This document shows, one piece after another, positions 8,303 to 17,332 of a stretch of DNA of 64,000 nucleotides. The stretch's first letter is position 1, and every line of letters starts with the position of its first letter. The translations under genes were made by a program, and so were the position numbers. The stretch comes from Oceanospirillaceae bacterium (lineage in GTDB: Bacteria; Pseudomonadota; Gammaproteobacteria; Pseudomonadales; Balneatricaceae): positions 58,880 through 122,879 of the forward strand of contig JABSQZ010000004.1 of assembly GCA_013215505.1 (NCBI GenBank). Reading direction: 5' to 3'. The notes below the pieces were generated by a model. The model made no database searches, was not told the DNA's origin, and was given only the letters and a program-made list of their open reading frames with translations.

Positions 8303-9028
8303 ATGCAAAGTATCTCCTGGCTGGCCCTCTCCTGGTGTTTTATTCCAATCATCATTATCAGTGGTATCTATATCGTCTGGAAAGGCGACGTTAAGGAAGT
8401 CCTGATCGCCAGCACTCGCATGTTAGTGCAGCTAATCTCGGTAGGCTATGTATTAATTGCCATGTTCAACAACCCGTCACCCATTTTCACTTTGTTGATT
8501 ATGGGCATTATGATCAGTGCCGCCGCCTGGATAGCAATACGACCGGTACGCCATCATCCAGGGTATCTGCTGCCCGCCTTCATCTCACTGCTAGTGGCTG
8601 TCAGCCTGCATCTGTTTATCTCGGTGAAGTTAGTCTTAGACATGCAAATATGGTACTTGCCTAAAGTGATTATCCCGCTAGCGGGCATGTATTTTGCCAA
8701 TACGATGAACGCTATCAGCCTGGCAGCTGAACGTTTTCACGCTAACTTGCACGAGGGAAAAACGGCTCAACAGGCGCGAATTAGCGCCTTTAAAGGGGCG
8801 ATGATCCCGCAGATAAACACCTTACTTGCGGTGGGTCTGGTCTCTCTGCCCGGGATGATGACCGGGCAAATATTATCCGATGTCTCTCCGCTGATTGCCG
8901 TCAGATATCAGATAATGATTATGACCATGTTGTTAGGCGCATCCGGCCTGGGCGCTGCATTGATGCTCTGGCAATTGCAGCGAAAATCCGCCCAGCTTAA
9001 GCTGCAGTCCAGCCCCCATCAACACTGA
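8303..9028 (+). CDS. FetB/YbbM-type (UPF0014) ABC permease
   Basis: 241 residues, nearly all hydrophobic, with about seven membrane segments. Family motifs include the basic helix ASTRMLVQLISVGY, AGMYFANTMNAISLAAERF and LPGMMTGQILSDVSP. In E. coli the homologue FetB pairs with the ATPase FetA in iron export or oxidative-stress resistance. No ATPase gene sits next to it here, so its partner must be elsewhere or outside the window. Its 3' end overlaps the convergent 3-hydroxybutyrate dehydrogenase gene by 32 bp. Confidence 0.85.
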   Translation: MQSISWLALSWCFIPIIIISGIYIVWKGDVKEVLIASTRMLVQLISVGYVLIAMFNNPSPIFTLLIMGIMISAAAWIAIRPVRHHPGYLLPAFISLLVAVSLHLFISVKLVLDMQIWYLPKVIIPLAGMYFANTMNAISLAAERFHANLHEGKTAQQARISAFKGAMIPQINTLLAVGLVSLPGMMTGQILSDVSPLIAVRYQIMIMTMLLGASGLGAALMLWQLQRKSAQLKLQSSPHQH

Positions 9029-9779
9029 TGTTAGTTCCGGTAATGTTCTGAGCACTGTCTGAGCACAAAAACAGTGCAGTACCGGCCAGCTCTTCAACTT
9101 CGACAAACTTTTTGGTCCACTGTGCTTTAAGCATAACATCCGTTTTCACTTGCTCTTCACTGATACCTCTGGCGATCGCAGTATCTGTGACTTGCTTTTC
9201 CACCAGCGGTGTCATCACGTAGCCCGGACATATAGCATTACAAGTTATGTTTTGCTCGGCACACTCCAAAGCGGTGGTCTTAGTGAGACCAATTACTCCA
9301 TGTTTAGCCGCAACATAGGCAGATTTAAAAGGCGAGGCTACCAGACCATGAGCAGAGGCTATATTTATAATTCTGCCCCACCCCGCACTGCGCATAATAG
9401 GGATCGCCGCTTTGGTAGTATGAAAAGATGAAGAGAGGTTTATCGCCATAATGGCATCCCAGGAATCCTCTGGAAACTCATCAATAGGTGAGACTTTTTG
9501 AATACCGGCATTGTTTACCAAAATGTCCAGTGCGCCAAAACTCTCCAGGGTGGTACTCATCAAATCTCTTATTTGTGCCGACTGTGTCATGTCAGCACCG
9601 TGATATTGCGCTTTTATGCCGTAGCCGTTTAATTCTTCTAAAATAGCTTCAATAACTTTTGTATCCCCAAGACCATTGATCATTACGTTGATACCAGCGC
9701 GCGCAAACCCCTGCGCTATGCCTAGACCTATACCACTGGTAGACCCGGTGATTACTGCTACTTTACCTGCGACACTCAT
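8997..9779 (-). CDS. bdhA: 3-Hydroxybutyrate dehydrogenase
   Basis: 260 residues of a classical short-chain dehydrogenase. It has the Rossmann motif TGSTSGIGLGIA, NNAG, the catalytic serine in INIASAHGL, YVAAK with the catalytic Tyr-Lys, and the C-terminal GTNISVDGGWTA. The substrate-specific features (NAGIQ, KxQW near MLKAQWTKKF, ISVDGGW) match the D-3-hydroxybutyrate subgroup, which oxidises 3-hydroxybutyrate to acetoacetate with NAD and feeds on PHB or ketone bodies. I chose the second ATG (9779), because GAGGG then lies 7 nt upstream, whereas it abuts the first ATG at 9785. Confidence 0.9.
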   Translation of the reverse strand: MSVAGKVAVITGSTSGIGLGIAQGFARAGINVMINGLGDTKVIEAILEELNGYGIKAQYHGADMTQSAQIRDLMSTTLESFGALDILVNNAGIQKVSPIDEFPEDSWDAIMAINLSSSFHTTKAAIPIMRSAGWGRIINIASAHGLVASPFKSAYVAAKHGVIGLTKTTALECAEQNITCNAICPGYVMTPLVEKQVTDTAIARGISEEQVKTDVMLKAQWTKKFVEVEELAGTALFLCSDSAQNITGTNISVDGGWTAA

Positions 9780-9859
9780 AGCCATTCCCTCTAATAATTA
9801 TTATGAAAACATGCGCATATTGTGCCTTAACCGCCAGCTAATGCGATCCAATTTTTTTA

Positions 9860-12574
9860 TCAATCTATAGGAACATACAATCTCACCGGATCGGACTGCA
9901 ATTGTGTCGCTTCAGTCCTGGCAGCATGACTCAGCATCAGCGACAAATCACCGATGCAACTGCCGCAGCTATTCCCGGCGCCGGTCAGCTTACGAATGCT
10001 ATCCACACTCGAGTGCCCCGCCTCAAGTGCCGCTTTTATATCTTTGACTGGCACTTTAAGACACTGACAAAATAGCTGTTGATTTTGCATAGTTTCTACA
10101 TCCGCAGCGATTGGCTGTAGCCTTCCCCTGCTACCGGCAGCTGGATTAAAAAACTGGTTCACCCAGCCACCGGGCAAATTCTGCTTTTGCCTGGCAACAA
10201 ACACAGCTGCTTGCGGCTGCTGGTCAGTAAAATAACTCTGCCGATAGTACTGGCTTTTATCATCAATGGCTTTTAGATGACTAGACATGCCGATTTTTTG
10301 CAATAAGCTATTGAGTCTCTCGAACAACACTTTAGGCGGCTCTTCGCTGGCCAAGTGGTAACAAAAACCACCTGCGACAGACTGCTGTACTTGATAAAAA
10401 CATATATCCAGCGGTAATTTATCGCGCACCAGCAGCTGTGCCTCACTGTTAACCAGAGCGGGCTGCAAATCTACCTTGGCGTGCTTAAAAGCAGGTTGTC
10501 CGGAGATAGGATCAACATTTGCGGTCACTAACTGACCCACAGTGCCCTGCCGACTGTTGCTATTGGACCAGTGAATGGCCATAAATAAATTTTTACGGGT
10601 TTGCGAAAAGCTGTACTTTAATCGCACCAGCATAGATCCCTGGCCACTTGTTATCTGCACCAGGGATTGATCCGGGTAATGGCACTTCGCTGCATCCGTC
10701 GGATTTATCTCTAGCAGAGGCTCGGGATAATGATTTGACAGCAGCGCCGATTTACCGGTGCGTGTCTGGGTATGCCATTGATCTCTGACTCGACCGGTAT
10801 TTAGGATAAAGCTTGCGTTGCTGGTTGCCAGCTGTCGATCTGACACTGCTATCAGCTGGGCTCTCTTTGATTTAGTGTAATAGCGCTGATCGGCAAACAG
10901 CAACTGATCGTTTATCTTGATAAGCTCGCCTTTTGCCTGTGGCCACTGAATAGGTTTCCAGGCTTTATACTGGGCCTCACTGGTGTCACTAAACGCCGAT
11001 ATATCAAAGGCCCGAGAACCCTTGTTTGCCAGCCCCGACAAAGCGGCGTGTTCGACAAATACATCCCTGGCTGATTGATAGCTAAATTGCTCTGCAAACC
11101 CCATATGTTTGGCCACTTGGGCAATAATCCACCAATCTGCCCTGGCGGCGGCGAAAGGTTCTAAAAAGGCCCGCTGCCTGGAAATCCGCCGCTCTGAATT
11201 AGTCACTGTACCGGATTTTTCGCCCCAGGCCTGAGCAGGTAAAATCACATCGGCAAACTGCAAAGTGTCGTTATTGGCCACACAATCACTGACAATCACC
11301 AGCGGACATTTACTCAGCGCCGCCCGCACTTGTTCATTATCCGGCATACTGACTGCCGGGTTGGTCGCCATTATCCAGATGGCTTTTACGCTGCCATGCT
11401 CTATGGCCTGGAATAAATCCAGCGCTTTCAACCCAGGCTTAGTAGCGAGCTTGTCACTGCGCCAAAATTCAGCCAGAGCAGAATGCATATGGCTATCGTC
11501 AAACTCTATATGACTGGCGAGAGTATTGGCCAGCGCCCCGACTTCTCGCCCCCCCATCGCATTTGGCTGACCGGTGATGGAAAAAGGACCACAACCTTCT
11601 CTGCCTATCTTGCCACTGGCCAAGTGACAATTGATGATGGCATTCCCCTGATCTACTCCTTGAATAGATTGATTGATACCTTGAGAATACAGCGTCACTA
11701 CTTTGCCACTGTTTGCAAAAAGCTCAAAGAACCGTTCGATATCAGCGCTTTTTAAGCCAATCTCAGTCAACTTTTGCGCATCGATACTTGCTGTTAACAA
11801 GGCTTGTGTAAGCCCTTGTGCTGCACAATTGAGCTGATTGTTCCGGGCCAAATAATCCAGTAATCCATTGTATAGAATCAGGTCACCGCCGGCAGCGATG
11901 GGTAAATGCAAATCAGCGAGTTCGTTAGAGGCAGTAATTCTTGGATCGATCACTACCACTTGTAAATCCGGCCTGTTGCTTTTCTCCTCGCGAATACGTT
12001 GGTAGAGAATAGGATGGCACCAGGCTAAATTGGAGCCCGTTAGTACAATTAAGTCGGCTTTAGTGATATCTGAATAACTCATAGGCACAACATCTTCACC
12101 AAAAGCCCGCTTTTGCGCTGCGACTGCCGAGGACATGCAAAGTCTTGAGTTAGTATCGATGTTGCCAGAGCCAATGAAGCCTTTCATCAATTTATTGGCC
12201 AGATAATAATCTTCAGTAAGCAATTGCCCCGATACGTAGAAGGCTACGCTGTCCGGCCCGTATTGCTTAATAGTCTGCTGTAACTGCTCAGCCACATGTG
12301 CAGTGGCATGCTCCCAGCTGACCGACTCTCCCATGATCTGCGGTTGAATTAATCTATTACTATTATCAATTGTCTGGGCTAAGTTCTGACCTTTGATACA
12401 AAGCTTACCGAAGTTGGCGGGGTGCTCAGGATCGCCACTGACTAACAACTTCTCCCCGCGGGCGCGCACTTGCACACCGCAGCCAACACCGCAGTATGGG
12501 CAAGTTGTTTTTATTCCCTGCTGTGCATCCGACACGATTAGATTGGGTACCGCCTGCAACGCTTGATTCTTCAC
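9860..12574 (-). CDS. nasA: Assimilatory nitrate reductase, large molybdopterin subunit
   Basis: 904 residues. CPYCGVGCGV at about 25-34 begins the N-terminal [4Fe-4S] cluster, followed by the DMSO-reductase-family molybdopterin domains (SRLCMSS, TGSNLAWCHPI, NAMGGREVG) and a molydopterin-dinucleotide binding region (TGRVRDQWHTQTRTG). A C-terminal BFD-like [2Fe-2S] domain carries CQC and CGSC near residues 845-880. It reduces nitrate to nitrite in the cytosol. The start is GTG with AGGAG 6 nt upstream. It is divergent from nirB, whose product takes the nitrite on to ammonium. No dedicated flavoprotein reductase partner is encoded next to it. Confidence 0.93.
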   Translation of the reverse strand: MKNQALQAVPNLIVSDAQQGIKTTCPYCGVGCGVQVRARGEKLLVSGDPEHPANFGKLCIKGQNLAQTIDNSNRLIQPQIMGESVSWEHATAHVAEQLQQTIKQYGPDSVAFYVSGQLLTEDYYLANKLMKGFIGSGNIDTNSRLCMSSAVAAQKRAFGEDVVPMSYSDITKADLIVLTGSNLAWCHPILYQRIREEKSNRPDLQVVVIDPRITASNELADLHLPIAAGGDLILYNGLLDYLARNNQLNCAAQGLTQALLTASIDAQKLTEIGLKSADIERFFELFANSGKVVTLYSQGINQSIQGVDQGNAIINCHLASGKIGREGCGPFSITGQPNAMGGREVGALANTLASHIEFDDSHMHSALAEFWRSDKLATKPGLKALDLFQAIEHGSVKAIWIMATNPAVSMPDNEQVRAALSKCPLVIVSDCVANNDTLQFADVILPAQAWGEKSGTVTNSERRISRQRAFLEPFAAARADWWIIAQVAKHMGFAEQFSYQSARDVFVEHAALSGLANKGSRAFDISAFSDTSEAQYKAWKPIQWPQAKGELIKINDQLLFADQRYYTKSKRAQLIAVSDRQLATSNASFILNTGRVRDQWHTQTRTGKSALLSNHYPEPLLEINPTDAAKCHYPDQSLVQITSGQGSMLVRLKYSFSQTRKNLFMAIHWSNSNSRQGTVGQLVTANVDPISGQPAFKHAKVDLQPALVNSEAQLLVRDKLPLDICFYQVQQSVAGGFCYHLASEEPPKVLFERLNSLLQKIGMSSHLKAIDDKSQYYRQSYFTDQQPQAAVFVARQKQNLPGGWVNQFFNPAAGSRGRLQPIAADVETMQNQQLFCQCLKVPVKDIKAALEAGHSSVDSIRKLTGAGNSCGSCIGDLSLMLSHAARTEATQLQSDPVRLYVPID

Positions 12575-12877
12575 TAAAAACTCCTGGTTATCGATAACTC
12601 TAATAGCTTAAGCAATCATCAAGCCAAGTAAGAATATATAAATAAACCAAATAACATCAAACAGTTATCTTAATTCGTTACAACACTTTGCACTATACAT
12701 GCAGCTATTGAGCATTCTTGCCCAAAAATAACGCACCGCTATCCACTATTATGCCATGTTTTTGTGCACAGCTAAGCGAACCAGCTACCGCTGACACAGC
12801 AATCACCCTATCGGATATTTTAATAATATTATAAGTATCAATACTATAAGTAATATTTTTACTGTTTAAGGAGCAAT

Positions 12878-12893
12878 TGGCCCCCTATTTGCT
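12878..12893 (+). promoter_or_regulatory. Sigma-54 (-24/-12) promoter for nirB operon
   Basis: The 16-base element reads TGGCCC-CCTAT-TTGCT, matching the consensus TGGCAC-N5-TTGCW with one mismatch and exact spacing. GG is at 12879-12880 and GC at 12891-12892. Transcription would start near 12904, about 50 nt before the nirB ATG. Sigma-54 with NtrC fits nitrogen-controlled nitrate assimilation. A partial dyad TGCACTATACATGCA near 12689-12703 could be an activator site but is weak. Confidence 0.6.
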
Positions 12894-12953
12894 TTAGACC
12901 TTTTATCGACACGAGTGAACTCACCGTAGAATTATTAGCCAATAGGTATTGGA

Positions 12954-15479
12954 ATGAGCAGACAGAAAGTAGTAATAGTGGGCAACGGTATGGTTGGGCA
13001 TCATTTTATCAAGCAACTCAGTGCTGAGCACAGTGACGATTTCCAAATAGTCACCTTTTGTGAAGAGAGCCGTCTCGCCTATGATCGGGTGATGCTGACC
13101 AGCTATTATACGGGTAACAGTGCCGATGACTTGGCCCTGACCACTCCCGAACAATATGATCAACTGGGGGTCGAGTATTACCTCAACCAACAAGTCACCG
13201 CGATTGACGCAGCGGCTAAAACTGTCACTAGTTCAACAGGCCTTTGTATTAGCTACGACAAATTAGTGCTGGCAACAGGCTCCTTCCCCTTTGTGCCACC
13301 AGTTCCAGGCAGAGAACAACCCCATATACACGTTTATCGTACCTTAGATGATTTGGATGCGATTGCTGTCTCTGCTAAAAGCGCCAAAGTCGGAGTGGTC
13401 ATCGGCGGTGGTTTATTGGGCCTTGAAGCTGCCAATGCCATTAAGCAGCTGGGATTAAAAACCCACGTTGTTGAATTCGCCCCAAGATTAATGGCAGTAC
13501 AGCTAGATCAGGGGGGTGGAGAGCTGCTAAAACAAAAGATCAGTGACTTAGGGGTAGAAGTTCACACCCAGAAGAATACTAAAGAAATCGTCCCCGGGGA
13601 AAACTGTCGCTATCGCATGAATTTTGCCGACGGCAGTTATTTAGAAACTGACACTATCGTTTTTTCTGCGGGTATCCGCCCCAGAGATAACTTAGCCAGA
13701 GAAGCTCAACTAACGTTAGGTGAACGCGGCGGTATCGTTATCAATGACCAATGCCTTACCAGTGATCCTGATATTTACTCGATTGGCGAGTGCGCATTGT
13801 GGGATAACAAAATATTTGGTTTAGTTGCCCCGGGTTATGCCATGGCTAAGACGGCGGTCAGCCATCTAACTGGCGCAGATAAAACCTTCAAAGGCGCCGA
13901 TATGAGCACCAAGCTAAAGCTGCTCGGGGTTGAAGTTGCCAGTATTGGCGACGCTCAAGGCAATACTGTTGATTCGCAAAGTTATAGTTTCATCGATTCA
14001 GCGACGGGCGTTTACAAAAAGATTGTCATGGATGAGAGCGGTAAAATTTTGCTCGGTGCCGTGTTAGTCGGTGACAGCAGTGACTACGGACAATGGTTGC
14101 AACTGGCGTTAAATAAAATCGAGATAAATCACCCGCCTGAATATCTGTTACTGCCACAAATGGAAGGGCAAACGGGTGGGGCAAGTACCGGAGTGGATGC
14201 CCTCCCCGATAGCGCACAAATATGCTCTTGCCTGGACGTCACTAAAAAACAACTTTGCGAAGCCGTCGCTGCGGGGGCCACAGATATTAACGCACTAAAG
14301 TCATGCACCAGTGCGGGTACCGGCTGCGGTGGCTGTGTACCGCTACTGACCCAAGTGATGAATGCCCAACTGAGCCAGCAAGGCGTCAGTATCGACAATA
14401 GTTTATGCCGTCACTTCAAATACTCACGCACGCAGTTGTTTGACATTATCCGGGTTAAAGAAATTCGCAGCTTTAACGCGCTGCTTGACGACTGTGGAGC
14501 GGGTGACGGTTGCGAAATTTGTAAACCTGCCGTGGCCTCTATGCTGGCCTCTCTTTGGAATGAACATGTACTAGAAGCTGAACTGCTCAGTTTACAAGAC
14601 ACCAACGATAACTTTTTAGGCAATATGCAAAAAAATGGTACTTATTCAATAGTGCCACGCATACCCGGTGGTGAGTTAACTCCCGAGCACTTAATACTCA
14701 TAGGCCAAGTGGCCAAAGAGTACAGCTTATATACAAAAATCACCGGCGGGCAACGGATTGATTTATTTGGCGCTCAACTGCATCAATTGCCGCACATCTG
14801 GAAACGTTTTGTCGATGCCGGCCTAGAAACCGGTCACGCCTACGGTAAATCACTGCGCACCGTAAAATCTTGTGTCGGCAACAGCTGGTGCCGCTATGGA
14901 GTGCAAGACAGCACTTCGATGGCCATATTGCTAGAGCAGCGCTATCGCGGCATTCGCTCTCCGCACAAGGTAAAAATGGCAGTCTCAGGTTGTGCCCGTG
15001 AATGTGCCGAAGCCCAGAGCAAAGACTTCGGCGTTATCGCCACAGAGAAAGGTTGGAATTTATACGTCGGTGGCAATGGGGGTATGCGCCCCAGACATGG
15101 AGAGCTGTTTGCCAGTGACATCAACGATGCCACGTTGATTCGCTACATCGATATTATCTATATGTTTTATGTACGCACCGCCGATCGTTTACAGCGCACT
15201 TCAGTGTGGATGGAAAACTTAGAAGGGGGTCTCGATTATCTGCAACAAGTCGTTTTTGCTGACAAATTAGCCATCAATGATGAATTAGTCAGTCAGATGG
15301 AACACTTAATTGATACTTATCAGTGTGAATGGAAAACCACCCTGCAAAGCCCCGCCAAATTAAAGCGCTTTAGCCACTTTATCAATAGCGATAAAACCGA
15401 TGACAATATTATCTTTAGTACCGTGCGTCAGCAAATCAGTCCCACTGATAATACCCCTGAACTAGCCACTGAACGGTAA
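12954..15479 (+). CDS. nirB: NAD(P)H nitrite reductase, large subunit
   Basis: 841 residues, the family's usual length. The order is: an FAD/NAD oxidoreductase module (VIVGNGMVGHHF, then VVIGGGLLGLEAA), a BFD-like [2Fe-2S] domain (CSCLD near 423 and CTSAGTGCGGC), then the sulfite/nitrite reductase hemoprotein half. That half has siroheme-[4Fe-4S] ligands in SCVGNSWCRYG (about 640) and SGCARECAEAQ (about 678). It reduces nitrite to ammonium with six electrons in the cytosol. It is first in the operon nirB-nirD-nitrate transporter-phosphatase/kinase, divergent from nasA, with a sigma-54-like promoter upstream. Confidence 0.97.
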   Translation: MSRQKVVIVGNGMVGHHFIKQLSAEHSDDFQIVTFCEESRLAYDRVMLTSYYTGNSADDLALTTPEQYDQLGVEYYLNQQVTAIDAAAKTVTSSTGLCISYDKLVLATGSFPFVPPVPGREQPHIHVYRTLDDLDAIAVSAKSAKVGVVIGGGLLGLEAANAIKQLGLKTHVVEFAPRLMAVQLDQGGGELLKQKISDLGVEVHTQKNTKEIVPGENCRYRMNFADGSYLETDTIVFSAGIRPRDNLAREAQLTLGERGGIVINDQCLTSDPDIYSIGECALWDNKIFGLVAPGYAMAKTAVSHLTGADKTFKGADMSTKLKLLGVEVASIGDAQGNTVDSQSYSFIDSATGVYKKIVMDESGKILLGAVLVGDSSDYGQWLQLALNKIEINHPPEYLLLPQMEGQTGGASTGVDALPDSAQICSCLDVTKKQLCEAVAAGATDINALKSCTSAGTGCGGCVPLLTQVMNAQLSQQGVSIDNSLCRHFKYSRTQLFDIIRVKEIRSFNALLDDCGAGDGCEICKPAVASMLASLWNEHVLEAELLSLQDTNDNFLGNMQKNGTYSIVPRIPGGELTPEHLILIGQVAKEYSLYTKITGGQRIDLFGAQLHQLPHIWKRFVDAGLETGHAYGKSLRTVKSCVGNSWCRYGVQDSTSMAILLEQRYRGIRSPHKVKMAVSGCARECAEAQSKDFGVIATEKGWNLYVGGNGGMRPRHGELFASDINDATLIRYIDIIYMFYVRTADRLQRTSVWMENLEGGLDYLQQVVFADKLAINDELVSQMEHLIDTYQCEWKTTLQSPAKLKRFSHFINSDKTDDNIIFSTVRQQISPTDNTPELATER

Positions 15480-15493
15480 GATTGGAGCATACT

Positions 15494-15850
15494 ATGAATT
15501 CAAAAGCGCAATGGATCGATATCTGTCAACTGCATGATATCCCACCCAACACTGGCGTCTGCGCCGACTTCCAGGGGCAGCAAGTGGCACTTTTTCACTT
15601 GCGGTCACGCCAATTTGGAGCACAGAGCCAGGTCAAAGCGGTGGCTAATTTTGATCCCTTTTCCAGAGCTAACGTGCTCTCTCGCGGGTTAATTACCGAG
15701 CAACAAGACAAATACTGCATTGCCTCGCCGCTATTAAAACAACAGTTTTGTTTAGATACAGGGCTCTGCGAGCAAGATAACAGTGTCTCAATCTCTACCT
15801 TCGATAGCAGAATCCATCAAGGGTTAGTGCAACTTAGGGAGGCTTTTTGA
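15494..15850 (+). CDS. nirD: NAD(P)H nitrite reductase, small subunit
   Basis: 118 residues from ATG at 15494, chosen because GGAG lies 6 nt upstream. It has the Rieske-like fold of NirD ([27 protein letters not shown]) but lacks the Cys/His cluster ligands, as is normal for NirD. It pairs with NirB as the small subunit of cytosolic nitrite reductase. It lies 14 bp downstream of nirB and 1 bp upstream of the transporter gene, so translation is probably coupled. Confidence 0.93.
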   Translation: MNSKAQWIDICQLHDIPPNTGVCADFQGQQVALFHLRSRQFGAQSQVKAVANFDPFSRANVLSRGLITEQQDKYCIASPLLKQQFCLDTGLCEQDNSVSISTFDSRIHQGLVQLREAF

Positions 15851-15851
15851 A

Positions 15852-17318
15852 GTGAGTTCAAAAAAATTCCAATTATTTTCACTCAGCCCAGCAATGAAAA
15901 CTTTACACTTTAGCTGGATGGCATTTTTTATCAGTTTTCTGGTTTGGTTTAATCATGCACCACTGCTGGGCATGATTGCCCAGTCACTGAATTTAAGTTC
16001 AGAGCAAATAAAAACACTGTTGATATTAAATGTCGCACTGACCATTCCGGCGCGCATCACAATTGGCATGCTGACAGATATTTACGGCCCGCGAAAGACT
16101 TTCAGCTTACTGTTGCTAGTCTGCGCTTTCCCCTGCTTTATGTTTGCCCTGGCGGATAACTTTGAACAATTGGCGCTGGCGCGCTTTTTACTTGGCTTTA
16201 TCGGCGCAGGTTTTGTCATAGGCATTCGCTTGGTTAGCGAGTGGTTCCCGGCTAATCAGCTAGGTACCGCTGAGGGAATTTATGGCGGTTGGGGTAATTT
16301 TGGCTCCGCCGCTGCAGCGGGTGTTCTGCCTCTGCTGGCATTGGCCTTTGGCGGCGAGGATGGCTGGCGCTGGGCAGTGGCGGTTACCGGGGTGATCTGC
16401 CTGCTGTACTCTGGAATTTTTTACGCGGCAGTGCGCGATACTCCACAGGGGGCCACCTATTTCAAACCTAAAAGCGCTAAAGCCATGGAGGTGACTAGCG
16501 TCGGCGATTTTTATCTGCTAATTCTAATGAAGTTTCCGCTGTTTGCCGCTCTGGCACTACTGGTGTGGAAACTCTCCCCCAGTGGCGTGCATTTAATCAG
16601 TGAGAACTTCAGCAGTATAGCCTATGTCTTTTTGATTCTATTGTTGGTGATAGAAATACGGGCTGCTTATCAGGTAAATAAACAACTGTTTACTTGTGAA
16701 GTTGAGCCTATGCATCGCTATTCATTTCGCCAGGTAGCCGTTTTAAATGTATTGTACTTTGCCACTTTTGGCTCGGAGTTGGCAGTGGTCTCTATGTTGC
16801 CATTGTTTTTTGCTGAAACCTTTAATTTAAGTATGTTAACGGCGGGTTTACTGGCCTCTAGTTACGCGTTCATGAATTTAGTTTCCAGGCCTCTGGGGGG
16901 CTGGATTAGTGACAAGTACGGACGTAAAAAAACCTTATTAATTCTCACCAGCGGGCTCTCTATGGGATATGCAGTAATGGCCAGCATCAACGGTCAATGG
17001 CCATTATTTTTAGCGGTAATCGCCGCCATGAGCTGTTCCTTTTTTGTTCAGGCCGGCGAGGGAGCAGTGTTTGCTGCAGTGCCTTTGATCAAACGCCGAT
17101 TAACCGGGCAAATCGCCGGAATGACAGGTGCTTACGGTAATGTAGGGGCGGTTTTTTATCTCACTGTACTGTCATTTGTCAGCTACAATGTGTTTTTTCT
17201 GGTGATCGCTGTCAGCGCTTTTGTCGGTTTGCTGATGTTATTCTTGCTGCAGGAACCTAAAACTGCCATGGCTGAAATACACCTGGACGGCACTGTGGAA
17301 TTAATTAAAGTAAATTAA
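15852..17318 (+). CDS. Nitrate/nitrite transporter (MFS, NNP family)
   Basis: 488 residues, twelve predicted membrane segments. Two nitrate-signature regions are visible: [13 protein letters not shown] (about 145) and [11 protein letters not shown] (about 425). The MFS loop motif appears as [12 protein letters not shown] and again as [12 protein letters not shown], and the substrate-binding arginine is probably in [10 protein letters not shown]. It imports nitrate, or exchanges nitrate and nitrite, across the inner membrane. The start is GTG at 15852 with GGGAGG 9 nt upstream, overlapping the end of nirD closely. The operon context makes nitrate uptake the clear role; the symbol varies between species (nasA, narK, nrtP), so none is given. 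Confidence 0.93.
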   Translation: MSSKKFQLFSLSPAMKTLHFSWMAFFISFLVWFNHAPLLGMIAQSLNLSSEQIKTLLILNVALTIPARITIGMLTDIYGPRKTFSLLLLVCAFPCFMFALADNFEQLALARFLLGFIGAGFVIGIRLVSEWFPANQLGTAEGIYGGWGNFGSAAAAGVLPLLALAFGGEDGWRWAVAVTGVICLLYSGIFYAAVRDTPQGATYFKPKSAKAMEVTSVGDFYLLILMKFPLFAALALLVWKLSPSGVHLISENFSSIAYVFLILLLVIEIRAAYQVNKQLFTCEVEPMHRYSFRQVAVLNVLYFATFGSELAVVSMLPLFFAETFNLSMLTAGLLASSYAFMNLVSRPLGGWISDKYGRKKTLLILTSGLSMGYAVMASINGQWPLFLAVIAAMSCSFFVQAGEGAVFAAVPLIKRRLTGQIAGMTGAYGNVGAVFYLTVLSFVSYNVFFLVIAVSAFVGLLMLFLLQEPKTAMAEIHLDGTVELIKVN

Positions 17319-17332
17319 CCTTGATAATAACT

